DNA from: Favolaschia claudopus
Taxonomy: Eukaryota > Basidiomycota > Agaricomycetes > Agaricales > Mycenaceae
Assembly (NCBI GenBank): GCA_037176885.1
Contig: JAWWNJ010000041.1
Span: forward strand, 124,001-188,000
Direction of reading: 5' to 3'
DNA: 64,000 nucleotides
The position numbers were made by a program, and so were the translations under genes. The notes beneath the pieces are model-generated. The model was not told the DNA's origin and did not search any database. It was given only the letters and a program-made list of their open reading frames with translations. Numbering within the stretch: position 1 is the stretch's first letter; the number at the start of each line of letters is the position of its first letter. This document shows, one piece after another, positions 1-11,349 of the stretch.

Positions 1-879
1 AGCGGCGGTTGTTGTGACGCGACGACAACGTCGAGGATTTGGTTGCAGGACAGCTAGAGATTGCATTGGTCCAGAATCAAAGGGAAGGAACAAACGGGCT
101 ACCGTCTTAGCACGCAAGTTGTACTTATGTTGCAAAACAAGAGAGAACATTTGTAGAGGCCAAACAAAGCCCCGAGCAACGATAGGATGATATAGCACCA
201 GATAAGAGCTTAGGCTTCTCCTGGTGCATCGAGGACTCGCGTCGGCGATGGTTGGTCAACAGACAACGGCTTCGGGTTCGAGAGCGTGCAGCTGTCGGAA
301 ACAGGTTGAGACCTGAGCAGCAAACAGAAAGAGAGTGAAGGGAGAGGGCAAAAAACCCAGCTGCGATTCACTGGGAGCGCGCCGCAATGACTTCTTGAAC
401 AGGGCGGGCAGTGACGGCATAGCCGACCCGACGTCCCGCCGCACTCAAGCCGTCCTAACACCCGCGGCATTGTCGCGCCGACAGCCACAGACGTAAAAGA
501 CCGCTTTAAAGCCAACCAATTGTGAGACGAATAAATCTCGTCGTCTCTCGTTTTGCTTACCGTTCTCTACTTTCTCAAGGAAATTGTGCCGATATCTATC
601 GGAAATTGTTCTAGCGACATCCCCGAAACTTTCTATGTAAAAATATCCGTAGGTTTCCAACCTTTTATCTCAGATGCACCAAATGGCCTGAAAGACGCTC
701 TAGTTCATAGTGCGGACTAAGGACCAGTTTCAACTTCCAAGTCAAATTATTCTCAACGCTCTTTCCCCTGGCAAAATACAGCAAGCTTGCATGGTTGGAA
801 GACTATATTCAACTGTAGTCTTGTGGCACACTCTGCATATCTCACTTATTTCAAAACACGAGAACGACGGTGGTGAAAA
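1..879. other. No supported gene
   Basis: Short open frames occur on both strands, but none has a recognisable domain, a believable splice structure or a paralogue elsewhere in the window. I see no RNA gene here. Confidence 0.5.
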
Positions 880-1000
880 CGACGGAAGCAGGGATTATGA
901 CTGAAGAACAAACTTGGAATCAATTTATTGTATCTCAGGATGTTACAAAGACGACAGTAAATCAATGTAGTGATCATGATATAGAAGTGACAAGGAAAGA

Positions 1001-1036
<36 letters not shown>

Positions 1037-2080
1037 GCGGCGGCAGGTCTGACGGCGGGGGTAGCGGTTGTGCAGAAGTCGGGGATGCAGCAGCAGATGA
1101 AAAGACATGTTATATTTGCCGGAGGCATAGGGACACCGTCACATGAAGTACAGAGTGACCGCTGCCGTCGTGTTTGAAGGGAGATGGCAGATGCGAAGAC
1201 GGTGAGAGACGGAGGTACGGATGCAGCACCTGTAGTTAACGGTGAAACGTGCGGCGTCACCGGGGTAAAGGCGAAGGGGAAGGTGCTGGTGAGGTGTCCG
1301 GGATTGGCAGGGAAAAAAGCGAGGCAGCGTCGGCGGAAAGTGAAATCGGCGGTGCGAGCTCGAAAAGAATACGGCACCCACGAAACTTACGGACGCAAAA
1401 GGGGCAAGGTGCCCGAAGCTGACGCTGTTGCTACAGGATTGTTGGAGACCTGGACGGGGAGAAAATGCGCGGAGACGACGGTGAGGAAGTCGAACCGGCG
1501 GTGCGAGATAAGGAAGGACGCGAACGCCGCAGAGACGACGGAGAAGGAAGGTGTCGTTTGCTCCAAGGTGATGGAGCTGCTATTTAGTTTTTGAAGGGCG
1601 CGAAAGACACGGTACGTGGAACCGACGGCGGCGGTCAGCAACGGCGGTACGAGTTTGGTAGATGTGGGGAGGGCCAAAACAACGACGGAGAGGAAGGGCC
1701 ACACATTACTGAAGGTGGGGATGCTGCGATCCGATGTCTACAGGACGGGGGGAGAACAGTATACGCAGAATCGATAGCGAAGGGGTATAACCGGCGGCGC
1801 AAGCTGACGAAGCGGGTGAAGACCATGAAGGTTGCGGACAGTATGGGGGCAGCATGGTTAAAGGTGGTGAAGCTGCCTTTGCATTTCGTTAGGGAGAGAA
1901 GGCGGCAAGGGACCCGAAACCAGCGGCAGCGGAGCGGAACTGACAGTGCGGTGCGAAGAGGCACGCTGGAGGCCGCAGATTCATCTGAAAGGAAGTACAG
2001 AGTCGTCGAATGTCGCTGATACAGCTTCAGGGGCGCGAGGCAAGTGGGAGGGCGAAGGGAGAGCAAGGTGCGTTTAGGGG
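880..2080. other. Purine-rich low-complexity block, no supported gene
   Basis: The + strand is strongly enriched in G and A over about 1.2 kb, with many near-repeats of GACGG, GGTGAAG and GAAGGG type words. This bias keeps frames open on both strands, giving 136-144-codon frames made mostly of Arg, Lys, Glu and Gly (or Pro, Ser, Leu antisense). The composition explains the frames; no domain is visible. A hexanucleotide microsatellite lies inside at 1004-1044. Confidence 0.45.
1004..1044. repeat. GACGGC/CGG microsatellite
   Basis: The stretch is built from about six GACGGC hexamers that turn into plain CGG triplets at the 3' end. In frame it would code for poly-Arg, but no gene is supported here. 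Confidence 0.85.
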
Positions 2081-4097
2081 TAATCGACGACGGCAGGTGT
2101 TAAAGGGAAGTTGGTGAACTGAGGCTTCGCATGCGCGTTCATGATCCTAACATCAGGCTGCTGTAAAATAACTGGGTCAATTGGGCGCGCCGTCATGGAA
2201 CGCCGAGCAGTACAAGCGCACAGCAGCCCCAAATGATATCAGCTTCTCAACCCTCCATCGTCACCAGAAAGATGCGAAATAGCCCCAGGTAGACAGCCCA
2301 GACAACCTAGATGCTTCCCAGCAACAGAGAGCAAGTGAATGGTGGGTGTAGCGACAACAGTGCGACGAGGGAGAGGGAGAGTGAAAGTCTGATCAGATCA
2401 TAACATGACCAAACAACCCGCCCACAACGAAGACGCCGCCGCCAACGTCGACGCGGTCCTAAATTAGCGCAACGCCTCGGAGGTAAGGCTCATTATGTGA
2501 TGCTCGACGCCGTTGCTTGAGCTTGAGGCTGGGTTTAGCTGAGCCGATTAACCCAAATAGTTGAAGGTATGGGGATCAATTGATGGTAGATATCCACCGC
2601 CGCGGCGGTGGACACCCGGATGGACATGCACGTTTTTCAGTGCACGGAATTTCCGTCGATCCTCTTCCTTCCTCAATACCCTCAAGGCGCAACTCGTAGC
2701 AATGACAATTTTGGCCTGTCTTACTGATAAAATCTTGCACATAATTGTTGATAGTGTAATGTGTTAACTGCAGCCAGAGCGCTGCAACCACTTCCCTGCA
2801 CGTCTTCACCAAGAGGCTTCTACCTGCAGCCAAAATACTACGCTCCCTACCCTGTAGGATCTTACCAGCAAACTTGCCGGCTGCATTGATCATCGGTCGA
2901 TAATCCAAGATACTTTAAATACTTGCTGTTCATCGGACATCCGCCGCGCCGCACAAAGTACACTGGCACTCTGGCTCTCGAGTCTCTTTCCAAATGTCTA
3001 CAGTATATCCAGCTGAATTTCGAAATCATTCATCGAGCCAACCCGAAACTCGAAGAGTCTCTGTGCTGTGGCGTGGACACTCTCATCCTTGTCATAATAC
3101 ATATATTTGACTTGCTTGCTCTTACTCTCGTTGACAGTCTAAGCTAGATGAGATGTCTATGGGACTGCTGTTACCGAGCCGTACAGAAGCAAACCAAATC
3201 AACTACACTCGCAAGTTTGGATACCTTGCGGGTTTGCCCTAAGAAGTTTGCAGTATCTTCAATCATTGTCTCTTTTCACGCATCCCTCTTGGCGCATAGT
3301 TGCTTGAACCACTAGTATGCTGTCTTGTGTGTATTACCACTCTGAACAAAGACCAGAGTTACTTAAATTTTGCCCGTCTGGTCGCTGTGCCCGATAGAGT
3401 TCTATCAGATTTCAGCAAGTCTTGACATTACCTACATGAATAAATGGGTCCATTTTCAGAGCAGAATGGAGTCGGGGCGCCTATTTCTAGTCCAGATTCG
3501 CAACTCCGGGAGAATCGACTTCGAAAATTAACATGTATTAGTACGGCAAACCACTTGTTCCTCTTTGAGACCATACGGTTAATTAGATCCTCCTCTTCCT
3601 CCACCATTATTACCTGGCACTGGCACAAGCGCAATCAAGTTCGAGAATTGACTGAGTGAGATAAGTATTCGTTCGAAATTGACCTCACAATCGACTCGAG
3701 AATCAACTTGGAAAATGAAATTTTGACTTCCCGCATTTTGGAAGGCACAGCTCGGCCTCTTGCCATCTCTGGACTTCTGGTGACCCCGTTCTCGATTCTG
3801 TGGTGCTTTTCCCATTTTGATCAGACTAGCAGTCCACAATGCAAATGCCTGACTTCCCGAACACAAACCATCCCAAGTGTATACAGCTTCCCGGTCGGAG
3901 CCAATTTCAATCCAGCGAGAGTTCACTAGTTCATTCAGCTTTCAGATAAACTGTTTATTATGACGTTGTGGACATACAGTTCTATCGTTACACTGTACAG
4001 TCAGCTCGGACAGAATCTCATACACATTTATACCAGAAATGAGGACGAAATTGGAGGATGAATCTGCAAGCAGGGAGAATACTACCGACATTGGCCT
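2081..4097. other. No supported gene
   Basis: The longest frame is 110 codons on the - strand (2576-2908). It has no recognised motif and overlaps a perfect palindrome, so I do not call it. The rest shows no domain, RNA gene or clear repeat. Confidence 0.4.
2593..2612. repeat. Perfect 20-bp GC-rich palindrome
   Basis: TCCACCGCCGCGGCGGTGGA reads the same on both strands. It could extrude as a hairpin or be a dimeric protein site. No neighbouring gene gives it a role. Confidence 0.8.
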
Positions 4098-4735
4098 GTG
4101 CCATGCAAGAAAATGGCCGCAGGGAAACTGGTACATCTCATAACCATCAAGGTAAAATGTACAGCCAAACATTTATGGGGTCACGGGTGCAGGAATTCAC
4201 CCGCACACGCGGGCCCGAGCAATAAAGCCTGCAGTCATATGACTGAATCAAAAGCCCTACACACAAATCCTACAGAGACAGACGTGCAGCTGGTGAGGAG
4301 ACAATGACAACCACTCCACGCCGAATTGCGGGGCAGACAAGATCTCAAGTACCAGAGAAACAACATCACCACTGAATTTGGGATGGTAACATTCCGCGAA
4401 GACAATGCCTGCAAAGTCAAAAGTTGGCCGGAATTTCCTGCAGTCAAACCCATGCAAGAGAATGGCTGCAGGAGAACTGGTACACCATAAAATCGTCCAG
4501 GTAAAATGCGCATCCAAATGCCCGTGGGGTCACGGGTGCAGGGAAACTGGTACACCTTATAACGGCCAAGGTAAAATGCACAGCCAGATGCCTATGGGAT
4601 CTCGGGTTCAGGGATTCACCCGCCCACGATGACCTGAACAATAAAGCCTGCAGGCATACAACTCAAGCAGATACCCTACACGCAAGTTCATGCAGGGAAA
4701 GCCTTGCGGTTGGCGAAGAGACGAGATTGGTACAA
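4098..4735. repeat. Duplicated block with a 70-bp tandem unit
   Basis: A 70-bp unit beginning GGGAAACTGGTACA and ending near CACGGGTGCA occurs once at 4122-4191 and twice in tandem at 4471-4540 and 4541-4610. The same flanks accompany both blocks: CCATGCAAGA(A/G)AATGGC before the unit, and G(G/A)ATTCACCCGC followed by AATAAAGCCTGCAG after it. So an ancestral block was duplicated, and the second copy gained one extra unit. I cannot assign it to a known transposon. Confidence 0.7.
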
Positions 4736-5753
4736 AAGAGACGACCACACACCGCGGGCAGCATATCGAGGACCAGAGAAACGATGTACTATGCACTATA
4801 TTGGAACAGTAGCATTTCGCGGAGATGGCGCCGCTGAACACGGTGCTCCAGAGGCGGTAGTTGGAGTCATCGGAGTCGTCGGTAGATAGCGTCGCAAGCG
4901 TCAGACGCAAGCGTCGTACGTAGCAGTCGTCGACATGCGTCAACGGACCATCGAGAGAGGACCAAGGAGGAATGACAATTTGAAAATTACGCACAAAAAA
5001 ACTCACCGATTGAAATTGCCACAAGCCCGTCTTTCTGACAGTTCTGGCGCTCCCAGCTGCCCCGCCTCCCCACCCGTTTCCCTGGTGGTCATTTCGATGA
5101 GCGAATGGGCGACGAATGGTACTATTCGAACGGATGGTGGGGGGAAGGAAACCGGATGTCACACCGTGACCCGGGTGACGCTCACAAATGATTGACGGCG
5201 GACGCCTACTACAGCCTGCAGGGTTATACACGGGCGGAAAAATCCACACGGAAAATTCTGAGAGCATTTGGCTACAGCTTCCTACGTGCACGGATTCAAC
5301 CTCAGGTTTTTGCCTGCGTGTTTTCCCCTGCATGTCCATGTCCACCATCAATGTCTACCATCAAATTTTGTTCCCCATACTCTTATCCCTCTCCATTAAC
5401 CCCACCTTGAAGGTTGATTTGTCATCAAAACGTTGGTACCTTAGCTTGACCTTAGCTGTCACGTTCGGCCAAGCCAAACCATAGTTAACCAAAGCCAAGA
5501 CCAAAGCTCATGATGCTCGTCGAATAAGGTGCACCAGCCTCTCATCCGCTCGCTAGGCAGGGATACAGCCTGCCGGTTAGAACCTACTAGTACGTTCCAG
5601 CACCCTGATTAATTACCCAAGTATCCCGGCATCGGCATCCAGAAATCTCGACGAACGCTTCCACTATCTCCCACCCACAGCAATTGCGCGGCGACCCGAA
5701 AACACCCCACCTCGGAGAACTGGATTTTGCGCCGTCTGAATTCGGCTTTGCAT
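4736..5753. other. No supported gene
   Basis: A 247-codon - strand frame (4608-5351) starts inside the repeat block and has no domain, so it is not called. Nothing else can be supported before the promoter of the membrane protein gene at 5907. Confidence 0.4.
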
Positions 5754-5760
5754 TATAAAA
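5754..5760 (+). promoter_or_regulatory. TATA box of the membrane protein gene
   Basis: TATAAAA lies 147 nt before the ATG at 5907. It is the only good TATA match in the 5' flank. A second A/T motif (CTTTAAAAGTC) nearer the ATG resembles one upstream of the inverted paralogue at 14.1 kb. Confidence 0.45.
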
Positions 5761-5906
5761 TTGCATCGAGGCTGACCGATCAGCACCGAATCGTCGCTAA
5801 ACTGCTATGTAGCATTATCGGATGGAGATGCTGAAAATTTTCTACTCTTTAAAAGTCAGGCGAGCTCCGAAGTCCACGCGGCCATTCCTCCGTCCTTCCC
5901 TTCGGT

Positions 5907-7319
5907 ATGCTCTCAGTGCGCGATGCTGGTCCTGGGCTTGACGGTGAAACTATCTACGCTCTCAAGATAATTTTCCTCAAATTGGCGGCGGCGGCGATCT
6001 CTTATGGTATGTCGCTCCAAGCAGAATTCCTGGAATCAGCTGAGTTTTGCGTGCGCGGCAAAGGCTTGTTCCTCTGCATTGGGACCATGTCCAGCTATAC
6101 TCTCATGTGCGTCGAATCCCGATCTTTTACACGCGTATTACTGTGATTGACCGGGTTGACTCTTCTAGTCGGAAGGGTTTGCGAGGACAGAGATCGCGAC
6201 AGGCTCTCCTCTCTATCATTTTGACGATGTTGCTAGCTGCAACAGCGCATCTTGCACTCTACATGGGATTCGTCATAATTCAATTCCCAACCCTCGCCGC
6301 AGAATTCGTTGACCCGATCGAAACTATGCGGCGGCTTGATATATCACAGACGCTGTTGCGTCGATTGACGGTACGATTCCTCTTGTTTTAGTGCTGCTCA
6401 AATTAGCTGACGGTTTTGTAGTACTTCTTTAGCGACATAATCGTCGTGTGGAGAGCTTGGGTCATTTGGCAAGAAAATCGAATCGTGCATGCGGCTTTGG
6501 CGACATGTATCGTCGCAACAGGAGGTTCGATTAATTTGAGCTGCTGCTCCCGCGTCCGCCTTTGGCTTACCCTCCAACCAGCTACGTCTCTCACCTTGGT
6601 TGTGTTCAACATCAACTCGGAATTCCACCATGTCCATTATTCCCGCGACACGCAGAATTTTCTCGGAACATTTGGCCTTCTCGTGACCAACTTCTTCGCC
6701 ACTGCCCTCATCAGCTACAAGTTGTGGTATGCACAATCGATTTAATCTTGCAATTTTCGAATTTACCTTGACGCATAGGTATTACCGCCGCAATGTCAAG
6801 AAATATCTCGACCACCCGCGTAATTCCAATACGAAGGTGGAGAATGTGTTGATTTTGCTGATGGAGACGGGAGGGTTATATTGCGCGTTTTGGGTAAGAA
6901 CCCTTGGGCATATCCCCTAACAACTATTGAACATCAAGCAGATATTGCTCATGGTCGGCGACTACGGTTATTACGGTCCCGACTTCGAGTTCGAGTGGTT
7001 CCAGCCGAACATTTCTGTGAGTGTCTCTCTCAAACCGACTTGATTATCTTCACTCCGACCATGACTATGAACTCGCCGACGCTAATGAACGGTACAGGGC
7101 ATATATCCAACAATTATCATCTTCATGGTTTCACGACAAATGATGTTAAGCAACGAAGTCCTCAGTAACGGCTCTCTTCAGAGCTCCTCTTCTTCATCGA
7201 ACACACGTACACGCACCATTTGGTTCGCTACGCCCGTTGAGACTGGTCAGACAGTGGAAACGGAGACGGATCGGACGCGGGCGACGTCGAATGACTCGTT
7301 CGTGATGGAGCGCAAGTAG
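5907..7319 (+). CDS. Seven-helix membrane protein (copy A)
   Basis: Exons by splice signals and phase: 5907-6006, 6064-6106, 6169-6370, 6422-6524, 6582-6726, 6779-6893, 6942-7016, 7098-7319, giving 334 residues. Seven hydrophobic segments are spread through the protein, with a VVWRAWVIW motif in the third, a KLWYYRRNVKKYL loop after the fifth and a polar Ser/Thr-rich tail. I recognise it as a basidiomycete-specific multi-pass family resembling the DUF6533/DUF6534 group, but assign no ligand or reaction. It is a paralogue of 12692-14063 (- strand); six internal exons match in length (43, 202, 103, 145, 115 and 75 nt) and so does the first (100 nt). Intron 6107-6168 is short but its removal gives the same join as in copy B. 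Intron 6525-6581 is 57 nt and stop-free. Confidence 0.8.
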
Positions 7320-9017
7320 AAATTTAGTTTTGTTCGAATGTAGCTATACGGTAATGTATTGACGAGATGTTGTATGTGTACTAATTTGTACAACTCCAAG
7401 GTGTTACTAGTGTAGTACGAGACCCTTGTCGATAATTGATACGATTGGACGAGATTTGATCAGGCGAACTAACTATCCGTTAGATTATCAAATACCGCGA
7501 AAGACAAAACCATTGACAGTTTAGTCGAAGTAAAACCAAGGCTGCTTTTTTTCGAAGTGAAAGCGAGGGTCGACGGTGGTGAGACCGTGTGTAGTGTGGA
7601 TCCTTGAACCTGGTGGAGCAGCGCAGGCGCCAATATCCAGAATATATACGAGCTCGAGGGAATATCGAGAATTGTCCGCGTTAAGGACGTGTGCCAAACG
7701 CGTTCTTCTGCAGGCAATTGCAAAATCGAGAGCGGACAGTCGAACGTTCTTGAGCGAGAATTTTCGTCAGTGCGTTGAGTCTGGGTCAGATAGCCATGAG
7801 GATGGTGCGCTGCGCTACATGAGCAGTGGAGTAGCACTGGAACATGCAGCTAGGTATTTAAGCCCGAGCAACGTTCGTTCATCCAAAAGGAAATCTAGTA
7901 CGCAGACATTGAAGCCCATGGCTGCTTTTGGCTGGCGCAGGTATTTCATGATAGGTCAGCCTTTGTAGTCTCCCAGAGGCAGAGTCACAGAGTGAGCCAA
8001 CCTGGGCAAGCTCCGGATCCCATATCCTGAGTACCACGAAGGTTGAAGGGAATTGGTCTACTCTGCCTCTGGGAGACTGGGCCTTTGGTGATTTGGAGTC
8101 TGCTTGGAGTGGTTACAGCCAGCATGGGCACAACATTGCACGTCTATCATGACTGTACTGCCAGTGTTGAACGTTGGGCGCTCTCGGAATTCTAGCCAGG
8201 TACCATATGTGAGTGACTTCAGATAAACGCGACAGAGCGACAGCGGCACGAGACGTAGAGCCTATGTAGGAAGTCAAGCTAGAAAGCCTTTCAATTCTTG
8301 AAGCCTCGGGCACTAGTGAATATAAGAGCTTGACTGGGAATTACGATCAAATTTTCCTGACAAGGTTATTGCCAGGCTTCAGCATCCATCCTGAAGCCGC
8401 TTTGCTTGCAGGAGGCGTCGTATATTCTCTAACAGTATCGATGAGCTGCCATGAGTATGTAGCCATATGCATACGCGCTGAATCGACGACACTAACTGAA
8501 ATCTTTAGATTCCTCGAGACCGGAGCCAAAGACTAGAGTTGTTTCGGGTGAGCTTGACGCAATCCATGAGCATCGATGGTCAAGCGCATGGCTAGCGTCC
8601 TGAGAACGGTATCGTAGTAGTTTCAATTTTATTCCTGTTGACTCAGAGCAAGAGACCTTGAGGCTGGAGAGAAATTTTGAATCCCCTCCTTTGCGGATTT
8701 TGATAGCGAAAGCCTCAGTATTTTTGTGGGTTTCTGTCAGGTTTCAGGCACCCCAGGACCTTCAAGGGACGTCTAGCAAGCATCCACAACGTGGCAGACT
8801 CGGAGCGCTCAGCGGCAGAGAGAAACATTCGAAGTGCGAGAAGGGGATAAAACACTTGAGACGTGGGAGTTGCGCTACGCCACTTGTCAGCTTGCCAACT
8901 GCTGCTGCTTGGCATCGTGCCTGCCGTCGAGCTCAGCCCATCCACGATCTCGGCGCGAACGTGTGGATGACGGGCGTATGCATCTAACCATCAAGATCAT
9001 CTACACTGACGAACACC
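7320..9017. other. Intergenic, no supported gene
   Basis: A 130-codon + frame (7576-7968) and a 122-codon - frame (7469-7837) overlap each other and have no domain. The one clear structure is the inverted repeat at 7967-8078, listed separately. Confidence 0.4.
7967..8078. repeat. Perfect 19-bp inverted repeat, 74-bp spacer
   Basis: AGTCTCCCAGAGGCAGAGT at 7967-7985 is exactly complementary to 8060-8078. The 112-bp unit could fold into a stem-loop in RNA or be the ends of a small non-autonomous element. No target-site duplication is obvious. Confidence 0.7.
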
Positions 9018-9024
9018 TATAAAA
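9018..9024 (+). promoter_or_regulatory. TATA box of the 5'-nucleotidase gene
   Basis: TATAAAA lies 61 nt before the ATG at 9085, followed by a C/T-rich stretch typical of fungal transcription start regions. Confidence 0.55.
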
Positions 9025-9084
9025 TGGTCTTCACCCTCGAAATCACCTTTTTCTCTTTGTTTTTCTCTTCTGTTTCTATCTCCC

Positions 9085-10884
9085 ATGATACCCCGGGCTG
9101 CTTTCGCGTTCTCGGTCGCCCTTGCGACTACAGTGTCGGCTGAGATATACCTGGCATCGAGGGAGCGCGCTGTACACCCTCCAGCGTGTCCAGATTACTT
9201 TAATATCTGTGCGTGCCTTTACTCTTCGCGTTTAGATGCTTTTCTGACTTCTGACTCAATACTAGCCATATATCATGTCAATGATATACACGCGCACCTG
9301 GACGAAATTACCACCTCCGGAACGGACTGCACGAAGCCCCAGAATGGCTGCTACGGTGGCTACGCTCGGATAAAAGCCGTCGTGGACGCTGGCCGCAAAA
9401 AGGCTAAAAACTCGCTCTTCCTAAACGCGGGCGATGAGTTCCAGGGCACGCTGTTCTACAGCTACTACGGCGGCGAGAAGATTGCGGATACCTTGAATCA
9501 ACTCAATATCGACGCTTTCACGCTTGGGAATCATGAGTTTGACCAGGGCGACAAGTATCTCGGTGAATTTGTATGTCCTTTTTCTCGCGTTTTTCGTGGC
9601 TTTGCGATAGCTCACGATGTTGTCACCAGTTGGATAACCTTACCATGCCCATCATCTGCGCGAATGTCGACAGTCAAGACAAGAGCATCAACTCCACGGT
9701 GAAGCCGTATCACCTCTTCCCTCAGTACAACCTCGCAGTCATCGCCGTCACCACGGACACCATCCCGTTAATATCCAACTCCGACGATTCCACTTCCTTC
9801 GCGGACCCAATCAAGACGGTGCAGTATTGGGCTGATTATGTCCGTGCTCACGAGCATGTCGAGCGTATCGTCGCCCTGACACACGTTGGCTACGAGGTGG
9901 ATATTGCCATGGCGCAGAACACCACCGGCATCCATCTCATTATTGGAGGTCACTCTCATACTCTGCTGGGCGATATGGCAGGCGCTGCGGGACCGTATCC
10001 GACTATAGAGACCAACCTGGACGGTGAAGAGGTATTCGTGATCACTGCGTGAGCCTTCTCCTTTACACCCCACCCTTCGTCTTTCTGACCTCTGCAGCTA
10101 CCGCTATGGTGAATACCTTGGACTCCTCGACGTCCAGTTCGGACCCAACGGCAAAGTCGTTGGTGTCTCTGGCGGACCCATCCACCTTACCAACCAGACC
10201 GCCCAGGACGCCGACCTCCAGGCCCAGATCAAGGAGTGGCGCGTACCCTTCGACGAATTCGGCAACGAGGTCATTGGCGACACGACTGTGCTGCTGAACC
10301 ACAACGGATGCAAGACCGGCGAGTGCAACTTCGGCGACCTCATCTGCGACGCCATGCTCGACTACCGCGCGGCGCAGTCGGCGCCGGCAGGCTGCCTCCT
10401 CAACGGCGGTGGTATCCGCGTCGACATTCCTGTCGGGAACATCACTCGCGGGGACGTCATCACCGCATTCCCTTTCGGCAACGCCGTGGCAGACGTGTCC
10501 CTCACCGGGCGCCAGCTGTGGGACATCTTCGCCGGCGCCGTCTCGGGCGTTTCCGTCTTCAACGGCCAGCCCGTCGTGACCTGGCCCCAAATCTCCAAAG
10601 GCGTGCGGGTGACGTACAACCCCACCACCAAGACGCTCATCAACCTCGAGATCGGGCAAGGCGACGAGATGCCGACGGTGGACTTCGATGCGACGTACCG
10701 TATGGTGACGGCTGACTACGTGGCGGGCGGGGGAGACAACATCATGCCCGCGCAGAGCGACATTGTCGTGCTGGATACGCTAGATGAGGTATTGACGGCG
10801 TACATCCAACGCTTAGGTTCCATAGACGAGGAGCTACAAAACCGTGTTGTGCTCGTCAATGACACGACGCCGGTGCAGTCGTAA
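9085..10884 (+). CDS. Secreted 5'-nucleotidase (calcineurin-like metallophosphatase)
   Basis: Exons 9085-9208, 9266-9570, 9630-10048 and 10098-10884 give 544 residues. An N-terminal signal peptide (about residues 1-19) predicts secretion. The metallophosphatase domain carries the two-metal ligands in order: NDIHAHLDE (47-55), GDEFQG (97-102), GNHEFD (129-134), THVGYEVD (227-234) and GGHSH (249-253). The 5'-nucleotidase C-terminal domain follows, with FGDLICDAMLDY, NGGGIR and VAGGGDN, which in the family hold the nucleobase. It should hydrolyse extracellular nucleoside monophosphates, possibly also UDP-sugars or 2',3'-cyclic nucleotides. No C-terminal hydrophobic tail for a GPI anchor is seen. 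All metal motifs are intact. Confidence 0.93.
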
Positions 10885-11349
10885 CTACTTTATAACTAAC
10901 TTAGGCACGCTAACATTCCTTTGAACCCTCCCTTACTTTAGATACTGTCGTACTCAATAACCAACGTTCTCTTTTCCGTTTTCGTTCTCGTTGCTTCCAT
11001 GACCACTACTTTACGAGTACTGAGTGGAATAGATGAGACGAAAATGAGGAAAGACGAGACGCCATATCATTGGCAGCAATTTTCGCGCTTAGCTCCTGTG
11101 GCTCTGAGTTCCGTTGAACGACGAAGAAACGCGACTTACGGATGGAAACAATGATACGGGCTCTGTGAGCCCACCAAGTATTTTCTTTTCCTGGCATGTA
11201 GGCATCGGTGTTGCAATATTTTTTCTCCATGTTTTCTGCTTTCTCCCCGCATTTTATGTAGCGCTAGATAGTAAAATGGTACATAGCAATTTCTTCAATT
11301 TTATTTCACAATTACGCGTCCGCGTTGTTGTGGTTTGTGTACGCGTTTG
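10885..11349. other. Intergenic, no supported gene
   Basis: This is the 3' flank of the nucleotidase gene and the 5' flank of the BTB gene. Nothing else can be supported. Confidence 0.5.

Noticed and set aside
4608..5351. A 247-codon - strand frame
   Set aside because: It starts within a repeat block and has no domain, paralogue or splice pattern.
10063..10659. A 198-codon frame antisense to the nucleotidase
   Set aside because: It lies opposite conserved catalytic C-terminal sequence of a clear enzyme gene.
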